Below, piece after piece: positions 39,990 to 51,835 of a stretch of DNA of 64,000 nucleotides (position 1 is its first letter; each line of letters opens with the position of its first letter). This stretch comes from Ilex aquifolium (Eukaryota > Streptophyta > Magnoliopsida > Aquifoliales > Aquifoliaceae), in NCBI GenBank assembly GCA_951799425.1, contig OX637402.1, positions 18,985,844 through 19,049,843 of the forward strand. The letters run 5' to 3'. The position numbers and the translations under genes are program-made. Below the pieces are notes generated by a model. It was not told the DNA's origin, searched no databases, and saw nothing but the letters and a program-made list of their open reading frames with translations.

Positions 39990-40275
39990 GGGGCGTGAGA
40001 TGGTGGTGGTAGGAGATGGTGATGGTTGTGGTGGGTGACAATGACCGTGGTGGCAGTGGTGGTGGGGGCGACGGCTGCGGCGGTGGTGGTGGTGGGGGCG
40101 ACGGTGGTGGCGACGACGACGATGATGGTGGCGATGGTGGTGGTGGTTGTGGCGGCGATGACGATGGCGATAACGGTGGTGGTGGTGGCGGCGACGACGG
40201 CAGTGGTGGTGGTGGCGGTGACAGGGGCGATGGCAGTGGCAGCGGTGGTGGTGGTGGTGGAGGTGGCGGCGGCGG
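39990..40275. repeat. GGT/GGC trinucleotide microsatellite, left part
   Basis: Degenerate GGT, GGC, GAC and GAT triplets, dense from about 40009 up to the retrotransposon border. It continues beyond the insertion at 53478. All reading frames through it give low-complexity Gly, Val/Ala or Pro runs, so I do not call a gene. Confidence 0.9.
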
Positions 40276-41901
40276 TGATTGATTGGAAACTATGTCTTTC
40301 CTAACCCCTAAAATGCTATCCCTCAAATGATGCAATGTATGAGCGGAATGAAGGATTTCTCCCCCTTTGGGATAGTGTCAAAAGAAAGGGCAATGAGGAA
40401 AGGGAAATGGGATGATGTAGATATGGAATGTGTATGCACAAAAATGCTCCCCAATCGCAAGGAGACTTTCGTGAGTTGTGTTTTACTTGGAAAGTATTCC
40501 AAGGTCGATTCCACAGGGAAGGAAGTGAACCAATGTGAAAGTGATTTAGTGGAAAATTAAAGAGTAAAATCTTTGTTCTTGGAAGTTGGTTGGTGAAGTG
40601 TATGCTAATGAAGATGTAATGATAAAACAAGTGTTGGCAATTCCAAGAGATCACTCCAATGGGTATACCACCTCAACTCAAATCACTCCTCCGATTGAGC
40701 ATGAATGAACGCTTGAATCACGGAAAGCCGAGGATGACGTCGGTGAGTATCTAAGCATAAACCGTGACTAGGCCTACGGTTTATCAAAGACTCATCGACT
40801 CATCCATCTTCCATCCAGTTAAAACGAACCATTTGACTCTAAAGGGAAGGAGGAGAAAGAGTTGAAATGGTATCCCCAAAGGAGATCCCTCTTGGTCTTG
40901 CCAACTAAAGGATTTAGCTACTCATACTTGGAATGGAAATGACTATGTAATGAAAGTGCATTGCAAATCTATGAACTTCTAGAGCTACAAAGTACAAGAA
41001 TTCATGAGATAAAAGAAAATGCATTTAAACCCATTACATAGTTATGAAAATGAAGAACTTTAATTCATTAATGGTAGAAAGTGGAAGAGAACATTAAACT
41101 AGTGAAAAGCATGAAAGAACTTATATTAATGGCATTAGAAGAAGTTCTAAAGAGTCTTAGAGAAGAATGCAAGGCAATGTACTGAAAAATAAGTGAAAAT
41201 TACAACTTTCTCTCTCTAGAATCTACTATTCATCATCTCTACGCTTGGAGCATCTCTCTCTAAAAACTCTCTAATGTAATACACATATTGCCCCTCAACA
41301 ATGGAGAACCCTCTACATCAAAACGTGCCAAGGGACAGGGGTAGCCCTGGAGATGTGATCTCCATCAATAGGTTGCAGGTGATGGGTTAGACAGGGGCAT
41401 GGCAGAGCAGTCATCAACACCCAGCAACTCCACTTCTCTTTCCTCTCATTAATGCTCAATGCAATCAAAGTACAAGAGAGAGTGTGAACACCATGAATAG
41501 TGTTGTGGGCGTGCAGGAGAAAAGCATGGAGGGGTCCACAAGACAGCTGAGCAGATCTGCAGAATTTGGGCATTTCAGGAAATCAGTACCGGTACTGGGT
41601 ACCGGTACTGTGATTCCAGTAGGTTTTCAGTACCAGTACTGGGTACCGGTACTGTTATGCATCCTTTTCTGAATTTCTTGATTTCTTTGCTCCCGATCTA
41701 TCCTCAAACTATCAATTCAACTCCTTTCATCCCAAGTGGTATGGGAGGGTCATTAAAAGCCATATTTAGCTTCATTCAACTACAAAAACAACAAATTGAT
41801 GTTAAGACTTCAATCATCATAACTTAGATCATTTAAAGCTCAAAAGCAAGTGAAATGAGTTGATTAGCATCTTAAAAATATACAAAGTTGTGTGCTAATC
41901 A
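40276..41901 (-). repeat. Athila 3' LTR (left)
   Basis: A 1626-bp LTR almost identical to 51836-53477. The plus-strand ends are TGATTGATTGG and GCTAATCA. It is 16 bp shorter than its partner because of changes in the GGTACC/GGTACTG array at 41585-41655. Confidence 0.95.
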
Positions 41902-41925
41902 CACCCCCCAACTTAAGTTTTGCTA
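41902..41925 (-). promoter_or_regulatory. Athila polypurine tract
   Basis: On the minus strand AAGTTGGGGGGTG abuts the 3' LTR start TGATTAGC. This is the expected place for priming of plus-strand DNA synthesis. Confidence 0.75.
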
Positions 41926-42226
41926 GTCCCTTAGCAAAATGTTCATTTCCCAGCACAACCAAAGCAACCAAAAACCACACAATCAATCAATTTAAACAAC
42001 CATTCAGTCAAATGAAAAGTAAAAATCAAAATGCAATTAACAACATAAACAATGAGCAAAAAGGAACAACTGTGGATTCATAAATTGTGAACAAAGTTGG
42101 AGTACAAAACGGAGTAGGACATTAAAAAGAACAAACAAAAGAAGAGCCTAATCTCCCCTCCCCAACTTCACCTAATCCCAAAAAAAAAAAAAAAAAAAAA
42201 CAAAGCACAAGAATCCCAAACACAAA

Positions 42227-43445
42227 CTACTCTCCATCACTCTCATCATCACCCTCAAATTCATCCCCCTCCTCATCTTCTTCATCATCTTCAGCCTCAG
42301 AATCTTCCTCCTCCACATACATTCTGGAGGTTGAAGGTGCAGCAGGAACTTCTGGGACAGCTTTCTCAGGAAATGTGTGTACATACATCTCCTTCAACAT
42401 TGTTGCCATTTCCTGAACTGAGGTCTTAATTTCATGCACTGAGGTCTCAATTCCATGCGCTGTCTTTTCCAGGGCACCAAGTCTCTGATGGATTGAGCGT
42501 TTCAAAACAGGCTTGAATGGCATGGTGGGCACAGCAGGTGCAACATCCTCTTCAGAGTCAGATTGAGCTCGATCCCCACGGCTCATGGCCTTCCTTTTCT
42601 GACTGCTGGCCCTGCCAATAGCTCCAAACTCAGGGGGGGGTCAGTTTTTCCAGTCCATAGCCCTTAACCTTAGCATGGTCACACAGTCGGGTAACCAAGC
42701 TTCCGTATGGTAGATTGGCCATCGGCTTCTCAGTGGTGGCAAAGTCCTTCATCACATTCCAAATGATAAGGGCAAAATCCATTGTTTTGCCCAACACGAC
42801 GGTATCCAGGAGGTTCAACTTTTCCACATTTGGTTTCTTCTCTGCGAATTTTGGGTAAAGATTATAGTGAAGAAGTTTGTTAAGAAGCCCATAAACATGC
42901 TCCAACCCCCCACTCTGAAAGGTTCCCCTGAACGTAGCAGGATCCTCATACATCAACTCGACAAGCTCCTCTTTAGTCTTCGGCTTACCCATTTTGCGAG
43001 GATAAACGGGTGGTCTGGATGGGGGTCTCTGGTAATCCCCAAGGAATGTGGCTATGACATCAGGGGTCACCACAATAATCCTACCCCTAACATTTGCTAT
43101 CAACACTCCTTCATCATCATTCTCAATGAAATTTAGTGAACGGTAAAACTCCCTCACCATGGCCAAATTGTATCCCACAACCTCCTTAAACCAGAATTAC
43201 ATCCCATGCCCCTCAATGATTTTCACAGCAGGATGAATGGGGGAAAGGGAAAGCCTATCCAAAAATCGTTCACAGGTCACATTCTTACCGTCAATCAACT
43301 GGCGTCGAGCATCCCTCTTGGCCTTCTTTCTCTGCTTCTCAGGGTCCCCACTCGATCCTTCTCCACTTCTTTTGCGGCTGGCAGTACCCATGGCAGGAGG
43401 GGGAGTGGACTCTGGTTCTGATCCGACCATCTTGGTGCGAGGCAT
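42227..43445 (-). pseudogene. Athila extra 3' ORF (ORF3), broken
   Basis: Three pieces form one protein of about 400 residues. The first (43445-43197) has a basic KKAKRDARRQL stretch. The second (to 42630) is in the same frame after a TAA at 43199-43197 and contains REFYRSLNF, IVVTPDVIATFLG and TFQSGGLEHVYGLLNKL, typical of the 'putative plant transposon protein' domain found in this part of Athila elements. The third (42586-42227) ends in a highly acidic tail after a coiled-coil-like stretch and needs a +1/-1 shift at a run of eight C (on the minus strand). The position is that of the env-like ORF of Athila, but I see no signal peptide or transmembrane segment, so an envelope function is not supported. 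Confidence 0.7.
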
Positions 43446-45843
43446 TGTGTAATGAATGGAGAGAATAAGAGGAACTTGAGATTCGGCTATAAGGGTAGGG
43501 TAAAATGGAGGAGGCCTGTGGAAAATAATCTAGATCAAGGGGGTTTTATAGACTGAGAGGGGAAGAAAAAGGGTTTTGGACCCTTAGAGTTCCATCGGGT
43601 AGGGGGGAAGGAGATAGGGGAAGGAGATAGGGGAGAAATGAAAGGTTGAATTGAGGTTTTGAAATTAAAAGCCCTAATTTTTATTTTTATTTTCGTCAGG
43701 CAAATGGTACCGGTACTGGGTACCGGTACTGCGATTCCAGTAGGTTTTTGGTACCGGTACTGGGTACCGGTACCGGTACCGAGTACCGATACTGTTCTGC
43801 TTTGTCCGCCAAACTACTCCTGCTGAAACATTCTTCCAATCAAATTCAACTTAGGACCTTCCTAGACACTTCATCACATTACTTCTAACTCCAACTCCAT
43901 TCGAAAAGATATATTCCAATTATAAACCACAACTCGAACCATCATGCTCACTTTATGATTGAAATTGCAAGGTGATTTAAACCTATGAACATTCATCATA
44001 CAAAAATCAAATTCTGTTCTCAACTATCAAAATGAGCACCCAAAATATACATCATAAGGTTCAGAATCAAAGCATTCCTAAAATATGTCAATATCAATAA
44101 CTTGAGAAATATTCCCTCATTCTTGCAAGCATGGAGCTTTTTAACAAATTTCTCAATTGAATGAACTAGATGTACATGAGCAAAACCATAGTCCTCAATG
44201 CTAGTCAGAAATATGCACCTACAAATTAATTTTCAACTCGTGTGCATGTGAATTTAAACAAGTAATTTGGGCATTTACGAAACAGAATTCACATTCGAAA
44301 GGCTAGACAAACTCAGTTTCAATGCAAAACTCACCAAGGGACACTCTTAAGCAATAAACGCACTCACGTTATACTGGTATGCACTCCATGTGTACATGTG
44401 ATATAGAATCTTGTATTCAAAACAAAGTGCTCACATGTAATCCAAAAATGAAGTTCATATGTGAAAATGAGGCAACCTTGGCATAGTCTCATGAATAGGA
44501 TATTAGTGCATTAGGTAGTAAGACTAAACTTATCATTTTTTTAACAAACATGCTTCTCCCATGCTTCTCTAGATCACTTAGGGCTTTAAGGGTTGTAATG
44601 GGGCCCTGGGGTGATATCTAGGTAAAAGAAATGAAGGAAAAAAGACAACAAAGAGGGTTGTTCCGAGTGAGAGACTTTAATGTTGGAAAAACACTTCCTT
44701 TTTCATGTGATTTTGATTTTCTCACCATCACCACACCCCTTGTTTATTTTCTTTATTCTTCTTAACATCTTCCTTTTCTTTTGATCACTCTTTATTCTTT
44801 TCACCCATTTTTCTCCTTTTCTTGGATTTTCATTCAACTCTTTGAGTTTCAAATCATTCATCCCTTTTGTTGGAGTTTCCACACCATACTTCCTTCTCTT
44901 TTGCACTCACTCATATTCAGCTCTAGGAACAACCAAGGTGAGGTAGATTTTTATCATCTTGCATTGGCTTGGTCAAATGTGTGGCATAGAAATGAATTTT
45001 AAAATGGGCTCAATCACGGCACTAGGGATAAAATTTTCTCAAGAAAAAGGGCTAAGGCTCAAAGTATTCAAAAATGGCCTAAGATCACTTCCAGGTCCAC
45101 ATGGGGAGAGCATTACATGATCAAGACAAATCAGTCTACTAACCAAATGCAACTAACCAAAGCAAGCATAATGAGACTATTGAACAAACTTGATATCAAA
45201 AATTGTTCTTTGAGTAAACGTAAGTTCCCTCCAAAAAGGTTTGGCACTAAAACTCTCATGGGTCCTTACTCATCTCCACTACTTATGTCAAGCTTAAAAC
45301 ATGAATCCAACCCGTAAATCACTGAAATTACAAATTCAGAAATCACATACAGATGAGTTCGAAAATCAATACATATGTGATACTTATGCATAGGATCCAT
45401 TTCTATAGTAAGCTCATGTGCACAAGGTTCACAACAACAATCAACATGTCATCCAGTTCATACTCGCTTCATAAGGGAATACAGATCAACTTAAAGGTAT
45501 TTTTCATCAAAAATTTTCAAAATTTCTCACATATTTTGTACTAATGCGACAAAAACAGAATACTTCCCAACAACCTTGGTGTAACATACAAATGGTGCAC
45601 CTCACCCCCCAACTAGATTCATGCATTGCCCTCAATGCAACAAAAAGAGAAAAATTGCAATGAAAGACAATAAAAGCTGATAAGGGTAAGAGAACACCTC
45701 GCATATGAGCTTTTCACAAAAGCACTAAGATCTGGATTCAAAAGAAAACAAAGTTATACACCAACAACAAGTAAGTGACATGAAATAAAAACATGACATA
45801 ATTAAAATAAAAGAAACTGTACATGCGAACAAGGGACCAATTG
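43446..45843 (-). other. Athila internal spacer between pol and ORF3
   Basis: About 2.4 kb without a plausible coding frame. It holds a GGTACCGGTACTG array at 43706-43795 that also includes the words GCGATTCCAGTAGG shared with the LTRs. Such long spacers between integrase and the third ORF are usual in Athila-group elements. Confidence 0.7.
43706..43795. repeat. GGTACCGGTACTG array in Athila interior
   Basis: Repeated palindromic words GGTACCGGTAC with spacer GCGATTCCAGTAGG. Matching arrays occur in the LTRs at 41585-41655 and 53144-53230, each differing in unit number and in T/C and G/A at a few sites. Confidence 0.85.
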
Positions 45844-48800
45844 TTATTCCTCAATCACTTCCGGATACACCGGGTCGGTTAACTCCTCCTCCACCACTTG
45901 GTTTTCAAAGCCCTCAAAGAATGGCTTAAGTCTTTGGCCATTGACCTTGAATGTTTGGCCATCTTTGAGGTTGGTGATCTCAACAGCTCCATTGGGGTAG
46001 GCCACCTTGACAAGATAGGGGCCATCCCAACGGGATCTTAGCTTTCCGGGAAAAATGGAGAGGCGGGAATTATACAAGAGTATTTTTTGCCCGGGCTCGA
46101 ATGATTTCCTCACTATGGAGTTATCATGAAAGATTTTTGCCCGTTCCTTTGAAATTTTTGAACTCTCGTATGCATCCCGCCGAATCTCTTCCAATTCATT
46201 CATTTCTAACATCCTATGTTTACCGGCCATTCTCATATTGAAATTTAAAGTCTTGATGGCCCAATAGGCCCTGTGTTCCATTTCTACCGGCAGATGACAA
46301 ACCTTTTCATAGACAAGCCGATAGGGAGACATGCCCAAAACTGTCTTGTAGGCAGTACGATATGCCCACAGGGCATCAATCAATCTCTCAGACCAATCCT
46401 TCCTATTGGGGTTAACTGTTTTTTCAAGGATGGTCTTGATCTCCCTATTGGCTAGCTCGGCTTGGCCATTTGTTTGTTGGTGATAAGCGGTGGATACTTT
46501 ATGTGTAACGCCATATTTGAACAATAACGATGCAACTGGCATGTTACAAAAGTGTGATCCACCATCACTAATCAAAGCACGAGGCATCCCAAACCTCGAG
46601 AAAATGTTCTCTTTCAAGAACTTGACTACAACCCGGTGGTCATTAGTCTTTGTCGGGATAGCCTCCACCCATTTGGACACGTAGTCCACTGCCAGCAGAA
46701 TGTATAGATAGTCAAACGACATAGGGAAGGGACCCATGAAATCGATGCCCCAACAATCGAATATTTCTATCACAAGTACAGGGGAGAGGGGCATCATATT
46801 CCTTCGGGTCACGCTACCCAAACGTTGGCATCTATCACATTCTTTACAAAATGAAATGCAATCATTAATCAGAGAAGGCCAGTAGAAACCTGATTGTAGA
46901 ATCTTGGCTGAGGTCTTCTTAGCAGAGAAATGCCCACCACAGGCTTGGGAATGACAGAAGGCCAGGACGTTCCGCTGTTCGGTTTCAGGCACGCATCGCC
47001 TCATGATCTGGTCCGGACAATACTTGAACAGATACGGATTATCGAAGTAGAAGTACTTCACGTCGGCCATAAATCTCCTTTTATCCTCAGGGCTCCAGTG
47101 TGGTGGGATTTTTCCTGTTGCAAGATAATTGCAAATGTCAGCATACCAAGAACAATGAGAATGAATGGACAATAACTGCTCATCAGGGAAAGAGTCTGGG
47201 ATAGGGATGTGCTCATTTGTTTCTTGTGCCACCAGCCGGGATAAGTGATCCGCCACGACATTCTCAACTCCCTTCTTGTCTTTAATAGTCAAATCAAATT
47301 CTTGTAGGAGGAGGATCCACCTAATTAGCCTTGGCTTTGCATCCTGCTTAGACAACAAATACTTCAAAGCAGAATGGTCAGTGAAAACAACAATAGGTGA
47401 ACCAATGATATATGACCGGAACTTATCTAAGACAAACACTACAGCTAGCAATTCTTTCTCAGTGGTAGTGTAATTCATTTGTGCCTCATTAAGTGTCTTG
47501 CTAGCGTAGTGTATGACATATGGTCGATTATCTTCCCTCTGACCAAGCACTGCACCGACCGCGTAATCACTCGCGTCGCACATGAGCTCAAAAGGAAGGT
47601 CCCAATTGGGTAATCGCATGATAGGAGGCGTGACAAGCATGCTTTTTAGTTTCTTAAAAGATGTCTCACACTCATGCGACCACTCGAAGGGAACCTCCTT
47701 AGACAGTAAATTGGTCAGGGGTCGGGCCAATGCACTAAAATTTTGAATGAACCGGCGATAGAAGCCTGCATGACCCAAAAATGACTTGATCCCTTTGATG
47801 GTCGTCGGCGTGGGGAGGTTGGAGATGGCCTCCACCTTGGATTTGTCAACTTCGATGCCCCTTGCCGGCACTATGTGACCCAACACAATCCCTTCCGTCA
47901 CCATAAAGTGACACTTCTCCCAATTCAGCACAAGATCCTTATCTTCACATCTTCCCAACACTTTCTCCAAATTTCCTAAGCATCCGTCGAAGGAATCACC
48001 AAATACGGAGAAATCGTCCATAAACACCTCCACAATTTTCTCCACCATATCACTGAAAATGCCCATCATACATCTTTGGAAAGTTCCTGGAGCATTACAG
48101 AGTCCGAACGGCATGCGCCGGTACGCAAAGGTACCGTAGGGGCATGTGAAGGTGGTTTTCTCCTGGTCTTCGAGGGCAATCTCGATCTGATTATAACCGG
48201 AGTATCCATCTAGGAAACAGTAGAAGAGGTGCCCCGCCACTCTCTCCAGCACTTGATCAAGGAACGGCATTGGGAAATGATCCTTCCTAGTGCATGAGTT
48301 CAATTTCCTGTAATCGATGCACACCCTCCATCCAGTAATCACTCTTGTAGGTATCAGTTCATTCTCCTCGTTTTCTACCACTGTGACTCCGGATTTCTTG
48401 GGCACCACTTGCGTGGGGCTCACCCACTTACTGTCGGCAATTGGAAATATTATGCCCACATCAAGTAGTTTAAGAACCTCGTCTCTCACCACTTCCTTCA
48501 TATGAGGGTTCAATCTCCGTTGAGGCTGTCGGGAAGGTCTTGCATCCTCCTCGAGGTAAATGCGGTGGGTGCAAATAATAGGGCTTATTCCCTTGATATC
48601 CGTAATGGTCCACCCAATTGCTCCCTTGTGTCTTCTCAAAACCCCCAAGAGTTCTTTTTCTTGTTCATTGTTCAATGTGGAACTAATGATTACCGGAAAT
48701 GTATCTCCCTCGCCAAGATAGGCGTACTTCAAGTGTGAGGGTAACGGCTTCAACTCCAAATTTGGCTTTTGTTCCTCCGACCGGAAAATCTTCTTTTCTT

Positions 48801-50118
48801 GTTTGGGCAACTCCTCAAATGTGGGAATCCATTTTGTTACCCCTTTCAACTCTTCCACGCTCTCTTCCTCATCTATCTTTACAAGTTCAACAAAGTCCTC
48901 CTCCATGCAGTCCAACATCCCTTCTAACTCCACTTGCTCCTCAATCAAAGTGTCGATTCTATTGATCTCGTTCACCTCCACATCATCCCCGGGTTGTTTT
49001 GCTAAATTGAATACATTCAGCTCCATGGTCATGTTCCCAAAAGCCAACTTCATTAGACCATTCCTGCAATTAATCACAGCGTTAACGGTAGCAAGGAAAG
49101 GTCTTCCAAGAATAACGGGGATTTGGGAATTAAGGTTAGCAACCGGGTGTGTATCTAATACAATAAAATCGACTGGAAAGTAAAAATTGTCAACTTGGAC
49201 AAGCACATCTTCCACTACTCCCCTTGGTGTGCGTATGCTCCGATCCGCCAGTTGAAGTGTAACTGAGGTGGGCTTCAACTCTTCAAGCTTGAGTTGTTGG
49301 TACACGGAGTAAGGAAGAAGATTGACGCTCGCCCCCAAGTCAAGCAATGCTTGCTCAACCCGGCAATTCCCGATGGTGATGGAAATTGTTGGACAACCGG
49401 GATCCTTGAATTTTGGAGGAGTGTTGGTCCTCAATATAGAGCTCACTTGTTCGGTGAGAAATGCCTTCTTCCGGACATTCAACTTCCTTTTCACCGTGCA
49501 TAGGTCTTTCAATATTTTGGCACATGACGGAATTTGCTTGATGGCATCAAGGAGCGGGATGTTGATCTTTACCTGCTTAAACAAATCCAAAATGTCAGAA
49601 TAATTAGCCACCTTGACAGGTGGCTTCAACCGATGGGGAAAAGGGGCAGGCATAGAAGGAAAGCATAAACCATCATCAATCACATGTTCTTTATCAATCC
49701 CATTTCTTTCATTCTTTTCACTCGACTCACCCTTGTCAACCACACTTTCTTTGGCCTCACTTTGTTTGGCCTCACTCTCAATTTCTTTTTCTTTTGGCAA
49801 TGCGGCCTTTGGTGTCAACTTTGGCACCACCATCTTTTCAATTTGTTTACCACTCCTAAGTGTGGTGACAGATTTGAGTTGCTCACAACTCTCCTGGGAA
49901 GTCTCGGCCAACTCAACCACATTTTGACCTTTGGGATTTTGTTGGGGTTGAGAGGAAAATTTTCCCTTCTCTTGTTGAGACAACCCAATGGCATTGGTGA
50001 TTTTGGTGAGTTGGGCCGAAATGTCCTTATTGAAGGTGGTTTGACTTTGCATGAAATTAGTGAATGTTTGATTGAGGGTGGTCTGGGTTTGAATGAAATT
50101 GTGGAGCATATCTTCCAA
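45844..50118 (-). CDS. Athila pol: protease, reverse transcriptase, RNase H, integrase
   Basis: This 1424-codon open frame has the order PR-RT-RH-INT of Ty3/gypsy elements. Protease: [14 protein letters not shown] with the active Asp near residue 260. Reverse transcriptase: [29 protein letters not shown] and FMDDF (the YxDD box with Phe). RNase [18 protein letters not shown] and [15 protein letters not shown]. Integrase: an HHCC zinc finger (His-x4-type, ending CKECDRCQ), then D, D and E in [19 protein letters not shown] and [12 protein letters not shown]. The upstream gag is in the same frame, separated only by a TAA at 50373-50371, so the Met at 50118 is simply the first after that stop and probably not a natural start. 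No internal stop is present, so the enzyme region looks intact. Confidence 0.93.
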   Translation of the reverse strand: MEDMLHNFIQTQTTLNQTFTNFMQSQTTFNKDISAQLTKITNAIGLSQQEKGKFSSQPQQNPKGQNVVELAETSQESCEQLKSVTTLRSGKQIEKMVVPKLTPKAALPKEKEIESEAKQSEAKESVVDKGESSEKNERNGIDKEHVIDDGLCFPSMPAPFPHRLKPPVKVANYSDILDLFKQVKINIPLLDAIKQIPSCAKILKDLCTVKRKLNVRKKAFLTEQVSSILRTNTPPKFKDPGCPTISITIGNCRVEQALLDLGASVNLLPYSVYQQLKLEELKPTSVTLQLADRSIRTPRGVVEDVLVQVDNFYFPVDFIVLDTHPVANLNSQIPVILGRPFLATVNAVINCRNGLMKLAFGNMTMELNVFNLAKQPGDDVEVNEINRIDTLIEEQVELEGMLDCMEEDFVELVKIDEEESVEELKGVTKWIPTFEELPKQEKKIFRSEEQKPNLELKPLPSHLKYAYLGEGDTFPVIISSTLNNEQEKELLGVLRRHKGAIGWTITDIKGISPIICTHRIYLEEDARPSRQPQRRLNPHMKEVVRDEVLKLLDVGIIFPIADSKWVSPTQVVPKKSGVTVVENEENELIPTRVITGWRVCIDYRKLNSCTRKDHFPMPFLDQVLERVAGHLFYCFLDGYSGYNQIEIALEDQEKTTFTCPYGTFAYRRMPFGLCNAPGTFQRCMMGIFSDMVEKIVEVFMDDFSVFGDSFDGCLGNLEKVLGRCEDKDLVLNWEKCHFMVTEGIVLGHIVPARGIEVDKSKVEAISNLPTPTTIKGIKSFLGHAGFYRRFIQNFSALARPLTNLLSKEVPFEWSHECETSFKKLKSMLVTPPIMRLPNWDLPFELMCDASDYAVGAVLGQREDNRPYVIHYASKTLNEAQMNYTTTEKELLAVVFVLDKFRSYIIGSPIVVFTDHSALKYLLSKQDAKPRLIRWILLLQEFDLTIKDKKGVENVVADHLSRLVAQETNEHIPIPDSFPDEQLLSIHSHCSWYADICNYLATGKIPPHWSPEDKRRFMADVKYFYFDNPYLFKYCPDQIMRRCVPETEQRNVLAFCHSQACGGHFSAKKTSAKILQSGFYWPSLINDCISFCKECDRCQRLGSVTRRNMMPLSPVLVIEIFDCWGIDFMGPFPMSFDYLYILLAVDYVSKWVEAIPTKTNDHRVVVKFLKENIFSRFGMPRALISDGGSHFCNMPVASLLFKYGVTHKVSTAYHQQTNGQAELANREIKTILEKTVNPNRKDWSERLIDALWAYRTAYKTVLGMSPYRLVYEKVCHLPVEMEHRAYWAIKTLNFNMRMAGKHRMLEMNELEEIRRDAYESSKISKERAKIFHDNSIVRKSFEPGQKILLYNSRLSIFPGKLRSRWDGPYLVKVAYPNGAVEITNLKDGQTFKVNGQRLKPFFEGFENQVVEEELTDPVYPEVIEE

Positions 50119-50370
50119 ATTCTTCTTATGAGGAGGTTGGTAGGTGGAAGAACTAGACGGACCTTGTTGGGAGAAATTTTGTGGGGGAGGATTGGATTGG
50201 TACCCTTGCGGATTGGACCGTGGGTATTGGGAGTTAGAGGCTTGCCCTTGACCTTGGGATTGAAATTGGCTTTGCCTAGGAGGTGCGGGAGGTGTATATG
50301 TGTTTGAGCCATAAGGAATGGGGTTCTCATTCCTCCAACTGAAATTAGGGTGATCACGATACCCTGAATT

Positions 50371-51677
50371 TTAAGTGTTGGAATTGTGAGGAAATGATTG
50401 TTTCGGTTGGTTGAAGGCATTGACCTGTTTATGGTATGTCTCCTTAAGTGCCGGAATGCTCGGACACTCCGACGTGGAATGATCGACACCCCCACAAATA
50501 GAACAAGCCTCCTCGGCTCTTGACACATGAGAGACATTTCGTCTCCTCTCCACCTCAAGGCAATCCACTTTCTTAGACAATTTGGAAATTTGGGAAAGTA
50601 GATCCTCACGGTCTTTTAAGTCATACATCCCTCCCCGTGGTGGTTGACTACTACCCGGCATTGTCCTAGGTATGTCATCCGGATCCTGAACACCCCAAGA
50701 TTGTGCCTTTTCAGCGAGGGTACCAAAATATTCTAGGGCCTCATCAGGATCTTTGTTCAAGAATTCACCATTACACATCATGTCAATGAATTGTCTATAG
50801 TTTGATGTGATTCCTTCGTAGAAGAAGGTCACCAATTGCCATGAGTTAAAACCATGATGTGGTATGGAGTGAAGTAGATCCTTATAACGATCCCAACATT
50901 GATAAAACTGCTCATTGGGTTTTTCAGAAAAGTTTTGGATTTCCTTTTTCAAAAAGGTGGTTCGATGAACCGGGAAATTTTTTTTTAAGAAAAAGGAAAC
51001 AATGTTATCCCAAGATAGCATAGTCCGGGGTCCCATGGAATCAAGCCAAACTCTTGCCTTCCCATCCATAGAGAAGGGGAACAATTTCATCCTGGCTATC
51101 TCTTCCATATTGTGATTTGGGAGAAAAGTTGCAACCATTTCCTCGTAAGACCTTATGTGGTTATACGGGTTTTCATTTTCAATCCCCCTGAATTTGGGAT
51201 TAGCTGCAACATCCACGGTTTTAATACAAAAAGGTGATGTTGGACAGGGAGACGGATGCATGATGGTGTGGTGCTACGGGTTGGTTGCAAGTACTCTTGC
51301 ATGGTTCTTGCCTCGAAATCGAGTGGGATGTTCCCTTCATTCCTTGGTGGGGGAAAATGCACTTGTTGGTTGGGCATTCTAGGTGGTTGCACTCCCCCAC
51401 CACCTTGCATATTTGGGTTGACACCCACATTGTCAAATTGATCGGGAGGGGGATAGTGTAATCTTGGGTCAGGCGCCCTATGTTCTGGCATTCCCCCACC
51501 CCTTTGGTCATTTAGGTTTGCACCTACATTGTCAAAATTCCCACCCCCTTGCATGTTTGGGTTGACACCTATATTTTCAACATTGTCACCCGCATTCTCG
51601 GGTGGGTCTTTGTTGATGTTCATGTTGGGGCCTAAGGGTTGTCTAACTAATCGGTGATGATCGTCCCTTCCCCACAT
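50371..51677 (-). pseudogene. Athila gag with frameshift
   Basis: The N-terminal part (51677 to about 51250) has repeated NVGVNPNMQGGG-like units and ends EYLQPTRSTTPSCI, an Athila gag signature. The rest (51261-50371) continues in another frame with GKARVWLDSM, EQFYQCWDRYKDLL, HGFNSWQLVTFFYEG and a CCHC-like CSICGGVDHSTSECP zinc finger. A one-base change of frame near 51240-51265 is needed to join them. At the C-terminal end a TAA (50373-50371) interrupts a frame that runs on with the gag-like [11 protein letters not shown] into pol. Confidence 0.88.
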
Positions 51678-51813
51678 GCAACAAAACTATACACAAATGA
51701 AATTATAGACAACAAAAATTATGTGCACAAAACAACGTACCTCAGCTCGTGATGAAGATCACGGGACTTACCTCCATTGTTCGGAAATCATTCTCTTGGT
51801 TTGACACTTGCCT

Positions 51814-51831
51814 TCCCCGGCAACGGCGCCA
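51814..51831 (-). promoter_or_regulatory. Athila primer binding site (tRNA-Asp)
   Basis: Four bases inside the 5' LTR the minus strand reads TGGCGCCGTTGCCGGGGA. This is complementary to the 3' end of plant tRNA-Asp(GUC), including CCA. tRNA-Asp priming is typical for Athila. Confidence 0.85.
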
Positions 51832-51835
51832 AAAA

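Noticed and set aside
39937..40335. Open frame coding a long proline-rich protein
   Set aside because: It is the reverse reading of the GGT/GGC microsatellite and runs into the Athila LTR. Every frame there is open for the same reason.
40320..41573. Open frames inside the two LTRs (also 51876-53403)
   Set aside because: They occur in both LTRs on both strands, with no family motif and no retroviral or retrotransposon role known.
42227..43445. Envelope gene in the Athila element
   Set aside because: The position would fit, but no signal peptide, transmembrane segment or cleavage motif is visible. The domain is the plant transposon-associated type.
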